This document shows, piece after piece, positions 38,636 to 48,886 of a DNA stretch of 64,000 nucleotides. This DNA is from Pantoea sp. WMus005 (GTDB lineage Bacteria; Pseudomonadota; Gammaproteobacteria; Enterobacterales; Enterobacteriaceae): NCBI RefSeq assembly GCF_013415305.1, contig NZ_JACBXU010000006.1, positions 168,417 through 232,416 of the forward strand. The letters run 5' to 3'. The position numbers and the translations under genes were made by a program. Under the pieces are notes generated by a model. That model saw nothing but the letters and a program-made list of their open reading frames with translations, was not told the origin of the DNA and made no database searches. Positions within the stretch are counted from its first letter, which is position 1. Each line of letters begins with the position of its first letter.

Positions 38636-39115
38636 TCAGGCTGGTTTCTCACTCTTAGGGCGCTGAATCATCGCCAGCCCCTTCAGGAAGTTACGCAGAA
38701 TCTGGTCGCCGCATTCGCGATAGTTTTTATGGTCCGGTTTGCGGAAAATTGCGCCAATCTCAGCCTGTGAGACGGTAAAGTTCACGCGCTTCAGGACATC
38801 AGGAATGTCGGTGGTTTTCAGATCAAAAGCGATGCGCAGTTTTCTCATGAAGATATTGTTCGTCATCCTGCGCTCAATCGACGGCGCAGGTGCATCTTCG
38901 CTTTTACCACGACGGTAGAAGATCAGGCCATTCAGGAAATAGCCCATCAGCACATCGGGGCAGGGACGGAACGCCGCATCATCATCTTTTTTCAGCCACG
39001 CCTGAATATCCGCTACCGGTACGTCACATTGCGCCAGCGCAAAAATCTCCACCATTTTGGCATCGCTCAGATTGAGCATGTAGCGCACGCTGCGCAGAAT
39101 ATCATTGTTAGTCAT
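38636..39115 (-). CDS. DUF1456 family protein, YehS-like
   Basis: A 159-residue protein made of two related halves of about 70 residues: NNDILRSVRYMLNLSDAKMVEIF and NNIFMRKLRIAFDLKTTDIPDVL begin each half, and each ends with a GYFLNGLI or RNFLKGLA helix. This is the DUF1456 duplication seen in E. coli YehS. Function is unknown. In E. coli yehS lies elsewhere. It stands between yigM and metR and is read on the minus strand like metR. Confidence 0.85.
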   Translation of the reverse strand: MTNNDILRSVRYMLNLSDAKMVEIFALAQCDVPVADIQAWLKKDDDAAFRPCPDVLMGYFLNGLIFYRRGKSEDAPAPSIERRMTNNIFMRKLRIAFDLKTTDIPDVLKRVNFTVSQAEIGAIFRKPDHKNYRECGDQILRNFLKGLAMIQRPKSEKPA

Positions 39116-39198
39116 GGTGAGATCTTCTCATGGTCAGTCGACAGGCTGCGCATTATAGGGGATTTCGTCCGCGTTCGCGCAGGTTTGTGCCGGTCGGA

Positions 39199-40125
39199 TT
39201 ACCGCTGTAACACGGCTCCGCGCAGCGCGGCATCGCGCACAAAAGGCAGGTGCTCACAGGCGTGCTGACGCGCAAAGCGGATAAAGGCTTCCAGCACCGG
39301 CTGACGCTGTTCCCCTTCGCGTACGGCGGCATAAAGACGGCTCCAGAGGCCATCGCCCAGCGTGCGGGTCACGACCAGACCCTGCTTCTCAAAACTCTCC
39401 ACCACCCAATGGGGCAGCGCGGCAATGCCCATCCGTGCCGAGACCATCTGAATCATCAACAGAGTATTATCCACACTTTTCAGGGCCGGACTGACGCCTG
39501 CGGGCTGCAGAAAGTGGCGCCAGATATCCAGACGCTGACGCTGCACCGGATAGATCATTAACACCTCATCCGCCAGATCTTCCGGCGAAATCTGCTCAAC
39601 CTGCGCCAGCGGGTGATCCGTCGCCAGTACCAGCCGCACTTCATAATCGAACATCGGTGAGTAGAACAGGCCAGAGCGCGCCAGAATATCGGAGGTCAGC
39701 ACCACATCCAGCTCACCCTGTTGCAGGGCGGGTTGGGGATCAAAGGTCACGCCCGATTTAAAATCCATCACCACCTGCGGCCAGCTCTGACGGAATTTAT
39801 CCAGCGCCGGGGTCAGCCACTGAATGCAGCTATGACACTCAATCGCCACCCGCAGCGTGGTTTGATGCGGCTCATGGCAGGCCTGCAAAGCCTGCTGAAT
39901 CTGTGGCAGCACCTGCTCTGCCAGCTGCAGCAGAATATCGCCCTGCGGCGTAAAGCGCAGGGGCTGACTTTTACGCACGAACAGGCGGAATCCCAGCCGC
40001 TGCTCCAGATCGCTGAACTGGTGAGACAACGCCGATTGCGTCTGATGAAGCTGGGCTGCTGCTGCCGCCAGCGATCCCGTATTGCGCAGAGCCTGAAGCG
40101 TCCGCAGGTGCTTGAGTTCGATCAT
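39199..40125 (-). CDS. metR: MetR, LysR-type activator of methionine genes
   Basis: MetR activates metE and other methionine genes with homocysteine as co-effector. The 308-residue protein has the N-terminal LysR helix-turn-helix ([35 protein letters not shown]) and a C-terminal effector domain with [15 protein letters not shown] and [14 protein letters not shown]. It is divergent from metE, with a 144-base shared control region. The C-terminus is about nine residues shorter than that of E. coli. Confidence 0.96.
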   Translation of the reverse strand: MIELKHLRTLQALRNTGSLAAAAAQLHQTQSALSHQFSDLEQRLGFRLFVRKSQPLRFTPQGDILLQLAEQVLPQIQQALQACHEPHQTTLRVAIECHSCIQWLTPALDKFRQSWPQVVMDFKSGVTFDPQPALQQGELDVVLTSDILARSGLFYSPMFDYEVRLVLATDHPLAQVEQISPEDLADEVLMIYPVQRQRLDIWRHFLQPAGVSPALKSVDNTLLMIQMVSARMGIAALPHWVVESFEKQGLVVTRTLGDGLWSRLYAAVREGEQRQPVLEAFIRFARQHACEHLPFVRDAALRGAVLQR

Positions 40126-40197
40126 GAGAGTCCTTCACATCGAAAGTGAACATATTGCGCTTGAGCAACATACAGTACCCGCAGAGTATAGCAGTGT

Positions 40198-40221
40198 AAA
40201 CATCTGGACGGCTAAACATCT
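40198..40221 (+). promoter_or_regulatory. MetJ operator (three tandem met boxes) between metR and metE
   Basis: AAACATCT, GGACGGCT and AAACATCT are contiguous 8-base units, each matching the met box AGACGTCT at 6 of 8 positions. Tandem arrays of such boxes bind MetJ with S-adenosylmethionine. They end 49 bases before the metE start, so they are placed to repress metE. Confidence 0.75.
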
Positions 40222-40269
40222 TTGGCTGCCCATTTAAGCCAAAGTGAAAGATTATCTGGAGAACAGCAC

Positions 40270-42540
40270 ATGACTATCCTCAACCATACCCTCGGCTTTC
40301 CCCGAATTGGCCTGCACCGTGAACTGAAAAAAGCACTGGAGAGTTACTGGGCGGGCGACAGCACGCAGCAGGCGCTAATGACGACGGGCCGCGAACTGCG
40401 AGCGCGACACTGGCAACATCAGAAAGAGGCGGGCGTCGATCTGCTGCCGGTTGGCGATTTCGCCTGGTATGATCATGTGCTGACCACCAGCCTGATGCTG
40501 GGCAATGTGCCTGCGCGTCATCAGAACCAGGAGGGCACCGTTGATCTGGATACGCTGTTTCGCGTGGGGCGCGGTCGCGCCCCGACTGGCGAGCCTGCGG
40601 CGGCGGCAGAAATGACCAAATGGTTTAACACTAACTATCACTATCTCGTGCCGGAATTTATCCAGGGCCAGACATTTAAACTGACCTGGACTCAGCTGCT
40701 GGACGAGGTCGATGAGGCGCTGGCACTGGACCACAAGATCAAGCCAGTGCTGCTGGGGCCGGTGACGTATCTATGGCTGGGTAAAGTCAAAGGCGAGCCG
40801 TTTGAACGTCTGTCGCTGCTGGAGGCGATTCTGCCGGTCTATCAGCAGGTGCTGGCGGCGCTGGCAAAGCGCGGCATCGAATGGGTTCAGATTGATGAAC
40901 CCGCCCTGGCGCTGGAACTGCCGCAAACGTGGCGCGACGCTTTTCAGCTGGCCTATGACGCACTGCAGGGCCACAGCAAGCTACTGCTGACCACGTACTT
41001 TGACAGCATCGGGCAGAATATTGATGTGATTCGTAAGCTGCCGGTGCAGGGCCTGCATGTCGATCTGGTCCATGGCCGTGATGATATTCAGCAGCTGAAT
41101 CAGCAACTCCCCGCCAGCTGGCTGCTATCGCTTGGTGTGATCAACGGACGTAACGTCTGGCGTGCCGATCTGAGCCGCTGGTTTAGTCGTCTGCAACCGC
41201 TGATCACCCAGCGTGAACAGGTGTGGATCGGCTCCTCCTGCTCGCTGCTGCACAGCCCGATCGACCTCGGCGTCGAGACCCGCCTGGATGATGAAGTCAA
41301 AAGCTGGTTCGCGTTTGCGCTGCAGAAATGTACCGAGCTCTCACTGCTGAGTCAGGCACTTAACAACAATGATGCGGCGGCGCTGGACGCCTGGAGCGAA
41401 CCGGTGCGCGCCCGTGCTCACTCCCGCCGCGTGCATAATGTGGCGGTGGGCCAGCGTCTGGAGGCCATCACGCCACAGCACTGTGAACGCCTGAGCGCAT
41501 ACCCGGTACGGGCAGTGCTGCAGCGTCAGCGTTTCAATCTGCCTGCATGGCCCACCACGACCATCGGCTCTTTTCCACAGACCACGGAAATTCGCGGCCT
41601 GCGCCTCGACTTTAAGCAGGGTCGTCTCGACAGTAACCATTATCGCACAGGCATCGCGGAGCACATCAAACAGGCGATTACCGAGCAGGAACGGCTGGGG
41701 CTGGATGTGCTGGTGCATGGTGAAGCAGAACGTAACGATATGGTTGAGTACTTCGGTGAGCATCTGGACGGCTTTGTCTTTACTCAGAATGGCTGGGTGC
41801 AGAGTTACGGTTCTCGCTGTGTGAAACCGCCCGTCATTATCGGCGATATCAGCCGTCCGGAGGCGATCACCGTGGAATGGGCCCGTTATGCCCAGTCGCT
41901 GACTGACAAACCGGTAAAAGGGATGCTGACCGGACCGGTGACGATTCTCTGCTGGTCATTCCCGCGTGAAGATGTGTCACGTGAAATCATCGCGAAGCAG
42001 ATCGCCCTGGCGCTGCGCGATGAAGTGGAAGATCTGGAGAAGGCGGGCATCGGGATTATTCAGATTGATGAGCCGGCACTGCGTGAAGGTCTGCCGCTGC
42101 ATCAGTCTGAGTGGGCGGCCTACCTGAACTGGGCGGTGGAAGCATTCCGGTTGAATGCGGCGGTCGCACGGGATGAAACCCAGATTCACACGCATATGTG
42201 TTATTGCGAGTTCAACGACATTATGGACGCCATCGCAGCCCTGGACGCCGATGTGATCACGATTGAAACCTCACGATCTGACATGGACCTGCTGGCGTCG
42301 TTTGAAGATTTCGAGTATCCGAATGAAATCGGCCCCGGCGTCTATGATATTCACTCGCCTAATGTGCCCAGCGTGGCGTGGATAGAAGCGCTGTTGCTGA
42401 AGGCGGCGAAACGAATTCCGGAAGCGCGGTTGTGGGTAAACCCCGACTGCGGTCTGAAGACACGAGGCTGGACGGAGACACGTCAGGCGCTGGCGAATAT
42501 GGTGACGGCGGCGAAGAAACTGCGTGGTGAGACGGCGTAG
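40270..42540 (+). CDS. metE: MetE, cobalamin-independent methionine synthase
   Basis: MetE moves a methyl group from 5-methyltetrahydropteroyl-triglutamate to homocysteine. The 756-residue protein has the two-barrel layout; N-terminal [17 protein letters not shown], the midpoint [13 protein letters not shown], and the zinc ligands in [11 protein letters not shown], the following glutamate ([10 protein letters not shown]) and [12 protein letters not shown] use ATG 40270 with GGAG upstream. It is divergent from metR and ends at a strong bidirectional terminator. Confidence 0.97.
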   Translation: MTILNHTLGFPRIGLHRELKKALESYWAGDSTQQALMTTGRELRARHWQHQKEAGVDLLPVGDFAWYDHVLTTSLMLGNVPARHQNQEGTVDLDTLFRVGRGRAPTGEPAAAAEMTKWFNTNYHYLVPEFIQGQTFKLTWTQLLDEVDEALALDHKIKPVLLGPVTYLWLGKVKGEPFERLSLLEAILPVYQQVLAALAKRGIEWVQIDEPALALELPQTWRDAFQLAYDALQGHSKLLLTTYFDSIGQNIDVIRKLPVQGLHVDLVHGRDDIQQLNQQLPASWLLSLGVINGRNVWRADLSRWFSRLQPLITQREQVWIGSSCSLLHSPIDLGVETRLDDEVKSWFAFALQKCTELSLLSQALNNNDAAALDAWSEPVRARAHSRRVHNVAVGQRLEAITPQHCERLSAYPVRAVLQRQRFNLPAWPTTTIGSFPQTTEIRGLRLDFKQGRLDSNHYRTGIAEHIKQAITEQERLGLDVLVHGEAERNDMVEYFGEHLDGFVFTQNGWVQSYGSRCVKPPVIIGDISRPEAITVEWARYAQSLTDKPVKGMLTGPVTILCWSFPREDVSREIIAKQIALALRDEVEDLEKAGIGIIQIDEPALREGLPLHQSEWAAYLNWAVEAFRLNAAVARDETQIHTHMCYCEFNDIMDAIAALDADVITIETSRSDMDLLASFEDFEYPNEIGPGVYDIHSPNVPSVAWIEALLLKAAKRIPEARLWVNPDCGLKTRGWTETRQALANMVTAAKKLRGETA

Positions 42541-42557
42541 GAAAGGGGTATGGTGGC

Positions 42558-42589
42558 AAAAAACAGGGGCGCAGAAGCGCCCCTGTTTT
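42558..42589. terminator. Bidirectional terminator between metE and ysgA
   Basis: A long stem AAAACAGGGGCGC/GCGCCCCTGTTTT with an AGAA loop separates two convergent genes and has A/T flanks suited to both strands. Confidence 0.9.
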
Positions 42590-42592
42590 CAT

Positions 42593-43426
42593 CTATTCTG
42601 ATGCCACACCATACTGCCTGAACCAGGCCAGCATGCGTTGCCAGCCATCATTCGCTGATTCAGCATGGTAGCTCGGACGGTAATCAGCATTAAACGCATG
42701 TCCCGCTTCGGGGTAGACGATGATCTCGGCGGTCGCATTGGCGGCATGCAGCGCCTGGCGCATCTGCTCGACGCTCTCCAGTGGAATGCCGTCATCCTGG
42801 CCACCATACAAACCTAGCACCGGTGCACTCAGATCGACCGCAATATCAATAGGATGCTTCTGCTGCTTCAGCGTGCGCTCACCGGTCAGTCGTCCATACC
42901 AGGCAACTGCAGCGCGCAGCTGTGGGTTATGCGCGGCGTAGAGCCAGCTGATGCGGCCACCCCAGCAAAAACCGGTGATGCCCATGCGACGGATATCGCC
43001 GCCATTGCGTGCCGCCCAGTTAGCGGCATGATCGAGGTCTGCCAGCACCTGGGTGTCAGGCACTTTGCTGACCAGCTCGCTGAACAGCGTCGGGATATCA
43101 TTATATTCAGAAGGATCGCCCTCGCGGAAATAGAGCTCGGGCGCGATCGCCAGATAGCCTTCCAGTGCCAGACGGCGGCAGATATCCCGAATGTGTTCAT
43201 GCACACCAAAGATCTCCTGCACCACCAGGACGACAGGCAACGGGCCTTCTGCTGCGTGGGGCTTTGCAAAAAATGCCGGCATGTTTTCGCCCTGGCTTGG
43301 CACTGAGGTTTCACCTGAGTGAATGGCCGGGCTTTCGGTGATGATGGTCGTAGAGGCGGTGGGCTGCACGGCAGGGGCAAAGCCGCTCGTCGCCGGTTTT
43401 TGTGTCATATTATCACTGGTTTTCAT
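42593..43426 (-). CDS. ysgA: YsgA, dienelactone hydrolase family protein
   Basis: An alpha/beta hydrolase of the DLH family whose physiological substrate is not known. The 277-residue protein has VVLVVQEIFGVHEHIRDICRRLA, the nucleophile elbow with cysteine GFCWGG, an aspartate (YGGQDDGIP) and a histidine (PEAGHAFNADYRPSYH), the Cys-Asp-His triad of dienelactone hydrolases. The start could be ATG 43426 or ATG 43408. It is convergent with metE, as in E. coli. Confidence 0.9.
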   Translation of the reverse strand: MKTSDNMTQKPATSGFAPAVQPTASTTIITESPAIHSGETSVPSQGENMPAFFAKPHAAEGPLPVVLVVQEIFGVHEHIRDICRRLALEGYLAIAPELYFREGDPSEYNDIPTLFSELVSKVPDTQVLADLDHAANWAARNGGDIRRMGITGFCWGGRISWLYAAHNPQLRAAVAWYGRLTGERTLKQQKHPIDIAVDLSAPVLGLYGGQDDGIPLESVEQMRQALHAANATAEIIVYPEAGHAFNADYRPSYHAESANDGWQRMLAWFRQYGVASE

Positions 43427-43601
43427 TATTCTCTCCGTGCAAGCATTTGCGCAATCACGTAACTATAGCCTGGCTGTTAAGCCTGCGCGCCAGGTGTCGG
43501 GTAACAGAATCAGCAGCGAATAAAATCATCCACCTCTTTAACATTGCGCTGACCCAGACACAGCCTCGCGAAGGGCTATCCGGACAAGGAAGATGTGATT
43601 G

Positions 43602-43669
43602 TGTGATATCAGTCACAATTAATCTGGCGAGAAATGTAACTTTCATTTTCTTAAGTGAATGTTGTCACA
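43602..43669 (+). promoter_or_regulatory. udp control region: two CRP sites with CytR-type spacing
   Basis: TGTGA-TATCAG-TCACA (43602-43617) is a perfect CRP palindrome and AGTGA-ATGTTG-TCACA (43654-43669) matches nine of ten positions. They are 52 bases centre to centre and flank a TGTAAC/TTTCATT stretch, the layout used for CRP-CytR control of the E. coli udp promoter. The 304-base ysgA-udp gap holds no gene. Confidence 0.85.
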
Positions 43670-43730
43670 TATTTATCGGGCGTGCTGGCGTAAAGTGGCG
43701 CGCTACCTTCCCTTAACAGGAGTCTGAAAA

Positions 43731-44492
43731 ATGACACAGTCTGACGTTTTCCATCTTGGCCTGACTAAAGCCGATCTGCAGGGCGCCACCCTGGCGATTG
43801 TGCCGGGCGATCCGGAGCGTGTGAAGAAAATTGCCGGACTGATGGACGATGCCACGCATCTCGCCTCACACCGTGAATTTACCTCATGGCTGGCAAAAAT
43901 TGAGGGTAAACCCGTTGTGATCTGCTCAACCGGTATTGGCGGTCCTTCAACGTCGATTGCCGTGGAAGAGCTGGCACAGCTCGGCGTGCGCACCTTCCTG
44001 CGTGTCGGAACCACTGGCGCGATCCAGCCACATATCAATGTTGGCGATGTACTGGTGACGACCGCATCTGTTCGCCTGGACGGTGCCAGCCTGCATTTTG
44101 CGCCGATGGAATTCCCGGCAGTGGCAGATTTCGCCTGTACCACTGCACTGGTTGCCGCCGCAGAAGCCTGTGGCGCAAAGACCCATATCGGTATCACCGC
44201 CTCTTCTGACACTTTCTATCCGGGCCAGGAGCGTTACGACACCGTCTCAGGTCGTGTCGTCAGTCGCTTCAAAGGTTCGATGAAAGAGTGGCAGGAAATG
44301 GGCGTGCTTAACTATGAGATGGAATCCGCTACACTGTTAACCATGTGCGCCAGCCAGGGTCTGCGAGCCGGCATGGTGGCGGGCGTGATAGTGAACCGCA
44401 CGCAGAAAGAGATCCCGGATGCGGTCACCATGAAACAGACAGAAAGTGACGCAGTGAAGATTGTGGTCGAAGCGGCGCGTCGCTTGCTGTAA
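43731..44492 (+). CDS. udp: Udp, uridine phosphorylase
   Basis: Udp splits uridine with phosphate into uracil and ribose-1-phosphate. The 253-residue hexameric enzyme starts [20 protein letters not shown] and has the phosphate-binding GDPERV, the family [15 protein letters not shown] loop and the uracil-binding MEMES-type segment (NYEMESATL). The length equals that of E. coli. A strong hairpin follows. Confidence 0.97.
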   Translation: MTQSDVFHLGLTKADLQGATLAIVPGDPERVKKIAGLMDDATHLASHREFTSWLAKIEGKPVVICSTGIGGPSTSIAVEELAQLGVRTFLRVGTTGAIQPHINVGDVLVTTASVRLDGASLHFAPMEFPAVADFACTTALVAAAEACGAKTHIGITASSDTFYPGQERYDTVSGRVVSRFKGSMKEWQEMGVLNYEMESATLLTMCASQGLRAGMVAGVIVNRTQKEIPDAVTMKQTESDAVKIVVEAARRLL

Positions 44493-44502
44493 GCCGCGTC
44501 AG

Positions 44503-44537
44503 GCAGCAGGTTTTTGTCCAGACTCAAAACCTGCTGC
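44503..44537 (+). terminator. Hairpin after udp
   Basis: GCAGCAGGTTTT and AAAACCTGCTGC form a perfect twelve-pair stem ten bases beyond the udp stop. There is no T run after it, so it may slow polymerase or protect the message rather than fully terminate. Confidence 0.6.
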
Positions 44538-44581
44538 TGGTCGTTAACGGCGCGTATCATCAGTTAAACCTGAGAGTGTTT

Positions 44582-45850
44582 ATGCGCAACACCATTCCTG
44601 TCCGACGTCCTCTCCCCGGCGCTAATCCTGCCGCACTCAGTGCCCGGCTGGAACGCAGCGCCGAACGTTTCCGTGCCGCCATGCAACAGGGCGACTATGC
44701 GCTGGCAGCCCAATGCTGCGAAGAGGTGCTGCGCTCAATGCCAAATCAGATGCAGGTGCTGAGCGACTACGCGCTCTGTCTGTTGCGTCTGGGTCAGCAT
44801 AATAAAGCGTACAAAATCTACCAGAAGATTTATCAGTCACCGCCCGCTGTGCAGGCTACAGCCTCTGAAACCTGGCTGGATGGCCTGACCGAAGTGTGTG
44901 GCTGGCTGAATAAAAAAGAAGAGGTCGCCCGTTACGGTCTGGCGTCTCTGATGCGTTCTGATGCGCGTTTCAGTCAGGGACAGCGCATGGCGTTTCCCGC
45001 TCCACAACCTGAGCCTGTCGATCTCAGTCAGCCGCAGCAGAATGTCATCGCCTTCTGCCTGTATGGCGACCAGCCGCGCTACTGTGAAACCCTGATTAAA
45101 AACGTCGAAGTCGCCCCTGAGCTCTATCCGGGCTGGGTCTGTCGCATCTACCTGGATGAGAGCGTGCCGCAGCATGTCTGGCAGCGCCTTGACCAGCCGC
45201 ACGTCCAGCTGGTCGATATGTCTCACGAAAAAATCGTGTATCCAACCCTGTGGCGTTTTCTGGTGCTCGACGATCCGGCGGTGAAGCGCTTTATCGTGCG
45301 CGATGCTGACTCGCTGCTCTCGGAGCGCGAAGCCGCGGCGGTTAACGCCTGGCTGGTGTCACCTTATTGGTTCCACCATATGCGTGACTACTTCTCCCAT
45401 ACCGAACTGCTGCTGGCAGGGATGTGGGGCGGCTGTCACGGCGTTTTCCGGGGTGTGGAACAGGCGATGCGCGATTTCATTGCGCATTATCAGGGAAGCG
45501 AACGCTTCACCGATCAGTATTTCCTTAAGCTTGCGCTGTGGCCGACGGTGCGTGAAAGCCTCCTGAGCCATGATGAGCTGTTTCAGTTTCATCAGGCCCA
45601 GCCGTGGCCTGACCATACGCCTGTGCGCTGGAATACGCCGCATTTCCACGTTGGCAGTAATGCAGGCTTTGCCAGTATGACCGGCAAATCCAGCGCCGCG
45701 GAGGGAAGCAGACAGCGTGTCGCGATCACGTCCGGCGAAACAACCTGGCACTATCTGGCACAGGTTAAAAAAGGTGAATGGCTGCTGCCGATGCCGTTTT
45801 TCCTGATTGATGAGTGGCAGGCTGGAAAGCTGACGGTGGCGGCTCTGTAA
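44582..45850 (+). CDS. TPR protein with glycosyltransferase-like domain, function unknown
   Basis: A 422-residue cytoplasmic protein with no signal peptide and no gene symbol I recognise. Residues about 25-100 form TPR-like helices (ERFRAAMQQGDYALAAQCCEEVLRSMP and ALCLLRLGQHNKAYKIYQKIY). From about 150 a second domain starts NVIAFCLYGDQPRYCETLIKNVEVAPELYPGW, a beta-strand opening like nucleotide-sugar transferases, followed by PTLWRFLVLDD, FIVRDADSLLSERE with a D-A-D motif that could bind a metal, and LLLAGMWGGCHGVFRG. A sugar transferase acting on protein or a surface glycan is possible but unproved. It sits between udp and rmuC; E. coli has no gene here (from memory). Confidence 0.72.
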   Translation: MRNTIPVRRPLPGANPAALSARLERSAERFRAAMQQGDYALAAQCCEEVLRSMPNQMQVLSDYALCLLRLGQHNKAYKIYQKIYQSPPAVQATASETWLDGLTEVCGWLNKKEEVARYGLASLMRSDARFSQGQRMAFPAPQPEPVDLSQPQQNVIAFCLYGDQPRYCETLIKNVEVAPELYPGWVCRIYLDESVPQHVWQRLDQPHVQLVDMSHEKIVYPTLWRFLVLDDPAVKRFIVRDADSLLSEREAAAVNAWLVSPYWFHHMRDYFSHTELLLAGMWGGCHGVFRGVEQAMRDFIAHYQGSERFTDQYFLKLALWPTVRESLLSHDELFQFHQAQPWPDHTPVRWNTPHFHVGSNAGFASMTGKSSAAEGSRQRVAITSGETTWHYLAQVKKGEWLLPMPFFLIDEWQAGKLTVAAL

Positions 45851-45935
45851 GACGCTGAGTCTGGCTAAAATTGTCTGGACATTCATACAGTGCGACTCTA
45901 CCTTTTCCCTCAGCAGCCTGAGTCACGGGGAAATC

Positions 45936-47435
45936 ATGGATCAGCACATCATCATCAGCGCCTGTCTGGCGCTTGCCGGGTTAGGGATTGGCTGGATGCT
46001 GGCACAGTTACGGGCCGGTCATCAGGTCGCCAGTTTTCAGACCGAGCGCCGTCTGCAGGAAGAGGCGCAACAGCGCCAGCAGCAGCAAATCGAGCAGCTT
46101 CAGCAGCAGACGCAGCAGCGTGAGCAGGAACTGCGTCAGCTTCACGGCGCGCTGAGCGGCGCCAATGAGCGGCTGCAACAGCTTGATTACTGGCGCAATG
46201 AAAGTGAACAGCTCAATCGTGAACTGCGCAATCAGCTGGAGGTCAACAGCGCGCAGGAAGCGGAGTTGCGCGAAGTGACCATCCGCCTTGAAGAGACCCG
46301 TTTTGCCGCTGAAGAGAAACAGCGACTGCTGACCAACAGCGAACAACGCCTCAGCGCTCAGTTTGAAAACCTCGCCAACCGTATTTTCGAAAACAGCGGC
46401 CGTCGCGTCGATGAACAGAACCGCCAGAGCCTGGACGGGCTGATTGGTCCGCTGCGTGAGCAGCTTGATGGCTTTCGTCGTCAGGTGCATGAGAGCTTCG
46501 GCGCAGAAGCGCGCGAACGGCACACCCTGACCCATGAAATCCGGCAGTTACAGCAGCTGAATGCGCAGATGGCGCAGGAGGCCCTTAACCTGACCAAAGC
46601 GCTGAAGGGCGACAATAAAATCCAGGGCAACTGGGGTGAAGTCGTGCTGAGCCGGGTACTGGAAGCCTCCGGGCTGCGCGAAGGCTACGAATATGAAACC
46701 CAGGTGAGCATTCAGTCAGAACAGCAGGGCAGGATGCAGCCGGATGTGATCGTGCGTCTGCCGCAGGGCAAAGATGTGGTGGTAGACGCCAAAATGACGC
46801 TGGTGGCCTATGAGCGCTACTTTAATGCGGATGATGAGATTGAACGTGAGCAGGCGATTCAGGAGCATGTCGCTGCCATGCGGGCACACATTCGCCTGCT
46901 GGGACGAAAGGACTATCAGCAATTGCCCGGCTTACGATCGCTGGATTATGTTTTGATGTTTATTCCGGTTGAACCCGCCTTTTTGCTGGCGATTGACCGC
47001 CAGCCTGAGCTGATTGGCGAGGCGCTGCAGCAGAACATCATGCTGGTCAGCCCTACCACGCTGCTGGTGGCGTTGCGGACCATTAATAATCTGTGGCGCT
47101 ATGAGCATCAGAGCCGCAATGCGCAGCGTATTGCCGATCGGGCCACCCGGCTCTATGACAAAATGCGGCTGTTTGTCGATGACATGAGCGGCATTGGCCA
47201 CAGTCTTGATAAGGCGCAGAACAGCTATCGCGAGGCGATGAAAAAGCTGGCAGAAGGGCGCGGCAACCTGATTGCGCAGACGGAAGGATTCCGCGCACTG
47301 GGCGTGGAGATCAAACGGCCCATCAACCCGCAACTGGCGGAACGAGCTATGCCGGAAAATCGGGCGGATGAGGATGCAGATGACGACAGGGATGCAGATG
47401 AGAGTGAGCAGCATGTGAGACGCCTCCACGAATAG
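45936..47435 (+). CDS. rmuC: RmuC, DNA recombination protein
   Basis: RmuC limits recombination at inverted repeats and is predicted to be a nuclease of the PD-(D/E)XK type. The 499-residue protein has an N-terminal membrane helix (about 5-25), a long Gln/Glu-rich coiled coil (about 30-170), and the RmuC domain with GDNKIQGNWGEVVLSRVLEASGL, MQPDVIVRLPQGKDVVVDAKMTLVAYERY and FIPVEPAFLLAI. The C-terminus is a long acidic Asp/Glu tail. Confidence 0.94.
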   Translation: MDQHIIISACLALAGLGIGWMLAQLRAGHQVASFQTERRLQEEAQQRQQQQIEQLQQQTQQREQELRQLHGALSGANERLQQLDYWRNESEQLNRELRNQLEVNSAQEAELREVTIRLEETRFAAEEKQRLLTNSEQRLSAQFENLANRIFENSGRRVDEQNRQSLDGLIGPLREQLDGFRRQVHESFGAEARERHTLTHEIRQLQQLNAQMAQEALNLTKALKGDNKIQGNWGEVVLSRVLEASGLREGYEYETQVSIQSEQQGRMQPDVIVRLPQGKDVVVDAKMTLVAYERYFNADDEIEREQAIQEHVAAMRAHIRLLGRKDYQQLPGLRSLDYVLMFIPVEPAFLLAIDRQPELIGEALQQNIMLVSPTTLLVALRTINNLWRYEHQSRNAQRIADRATRLYDKMRLFVDDMSGIGHSLDKAQNSYREAMKKLAEGRGNLIAQTEGFRALGVEIKRPINPQLAERAMPENRADEDADDDRDADESEQHVRRLHE

Positions 47436-47510
47436 TACGGGCGCAGCGTGCCTGGCTTCCGTGACTCTGATACACTTCGGGAAGTATTGTTTGTGGAGCA
47501 GGTAAAACCG

Positions 47511-48269
47511 ATGGCAGATGAATCACAGCAGGAAACTACCCATTTTGGCTTTCAGACGGTCGCCAAAAGCGAAAAAGCTGACAAAGTCGCGGACGTGTTT
47601 CACTCCGTAGCGGCAAAATATGACCTGATGAACGATTTGATGTCGTTTGGCGTTCATCGTATCTGGAAGCGTTTTACCATTGACAGCAGCGGCGTACGTC
47701 GCGGTCAGCGCGTGTTAGATCTGGCCGGCGGTACCGGCGATCTGACCGCTAAATTCTCTCGCCTGGTGGGCGAAACGGGTCAGGTTGTCCTGGCTGATAT
47801 CAACAGCTCCATGCTGAAGATGGGCCGTGAAAAGCTGCGCAATCAGGGCGTGGTTGGCAATGTGAGTTACGTACAGGCCAACGCAGAAGCTCTGCCTTTC
47901 CCCGATAACTATTTTGATTGCATCACTATCTCCTTTGGTCTGCGCAACGTCACGGAAAAAGAGAAGGCGCTGGCCTCTATGTTCCGCGTCCTTAAGCCGG
48001 GCGGACGTCTGCTGGTACTGGAGTTCTCTAAGCCTGTACTGGATCCGCTGAGCAAAGCGTATGACGCTTACTCGTTCCACATTCTGCCGCGTATCGGACA
48101 GCTGGTGGCGCAGGATGCAGAGAGCTATCGCTATCTGGCCGAATCGATCCGCATGCATCCCGATCAGGAGACCCTGAAAGCGATGATGAACGATGTCGGT
48201 TTTGAAAATACCACTTACTCCAATATGACCGGCGGCATTGTCGCGCTGCATCGTGGATTTAAGTTCTGA
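47511..48269 (+). CDS. ubiE: UbiE, ubiquinone/menaquinone C-methyltransferase
   Basis: UbiE methylates the ring of both ubiquinone and menaquinone precursors with SAM. The 252-residue protein has [21 protein letters not shown] motif [26 protein letters not shown] and [15 protein letters not shown] start at ATG 47511 ([17 protein letters not shown]), which fits the family N-terminus. It leads the ubiE-ubiJ-ubiB-tatABC run. Confidence 0.97.
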   Translation: MADESQQETTHFGFQTVAKSEKADKVADVFHSVAAKYDLMNDLMSFGVHRIWKRFTIDSSGVRRGQRVLDLAGGTGDLTAKFSRLVGETGQVVLADINSSMLKMGREKLRNQGVVGNVSYVQANAEALPFPDNYFDCITISFGLRNVTEKEKALASMFRVLKPGGRLLVLEFSKPVLDPLSKAYDAYSFHILPRIGQLVAQDAESYRYLAESIRMHPDQETLKAMMNDVGFENTTYSNMTGGIVALHRGFKF

Positions 48270-48280
48270 GTGAGATGGTA

Positions 48281-48886
48281 ATGAATCTGACGCCCTTGAT
48301 TACCGCGGGCCTGGAAACGGCGCTGAACCGTATTCTCTATCGCGATCGCGGCCTGAAACCGGCGCGCCAGCGCCTGAATGGCAAAGTGCTGACGCTGCGC
48401 CTGGATGAGTTCTCTTATCCGCTGGTGCTGGTCTTCAGTGAACAGCAACTGGATGTGTTAGCGGACTGGCAGGATCGCAGTGACTGCACAGTGATCACCT
48501 CGCTGAAAACCCTGCCGAAGTTGCGCGATCGCCAGCAGCTGACGCCGTTGATACGCAGCGGTGAGCTGCAGGTTGAAGGCGATCTGCAGGTAGTGCAGCA
48601 ATTCTCCGCGCTGATGGATCTGGCAGAGCTGGATCCGGCAGAGTACCTGGCGCCCTGGGTGGGCGATATCGCCGCACAGGGCATCAGCCAGCGCTCTCAA
48701 CAGGCATTCCGTTTTTTCAAAGGTGAAGTGCAGCGTCGCCAGGATTATCTCGGACAGGCCTTAACCGAAGAGTGGCGTGTTGCGCCTGGCTCACTGGAAT
48801 TAGCCTGGTTTTCTGAGGAGGTCGACGCGATGGAACGTTCGCTTGAAGCGCTTAATGCGCGTCTGGCGCAGCTGGAGGCAAAATGA
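48281..48886 (+). CDS. ubiJ: UbiJ, ubiquinone biosynthesis accessory protein
   Basis: UbiJ (formerly YigP) is an SCP2-fold lipid-binding subunit of the Ubi complex needed for aerobic ubiquinone synthesis with UbiK. The 201-residue protein (from ATG 48281, aligning with E. coli; ATG 48275 also possible) has the SCP2 domain with [24 protein letters not shown] and a C-terminal coiled coil ([21 protein letters not shown] region). It overlaps ubiB by 4 bases. Confidence 0.92.
   Translation: MNLTPLITAGLETALNRILYRDRGLKPARQRLNGKVLTLRLDEFSYPLVLVFSEQQLDVLADWQDRSDCTVITSLKTLPKLRDRQQLTPLIRSGELQVEGDLQVVQQFSALMDLAELDPAEYLAPWVGDIAAQGISQRSQQAFRFFKGEVQRRQDYLGQALTEEWRVAPGSLELAWFSEEVDAMERSLEALNARLAQLEAK

Noticed and set aside
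38304..38666. Open frames of 61-122 codons in the yigM-DUF1456 gap
   Set aside because: They lie over inverted repeats on both strands, with no ribosome site and no protein family resemblance; GC-rich repeat sequence tends to stay open by chance.
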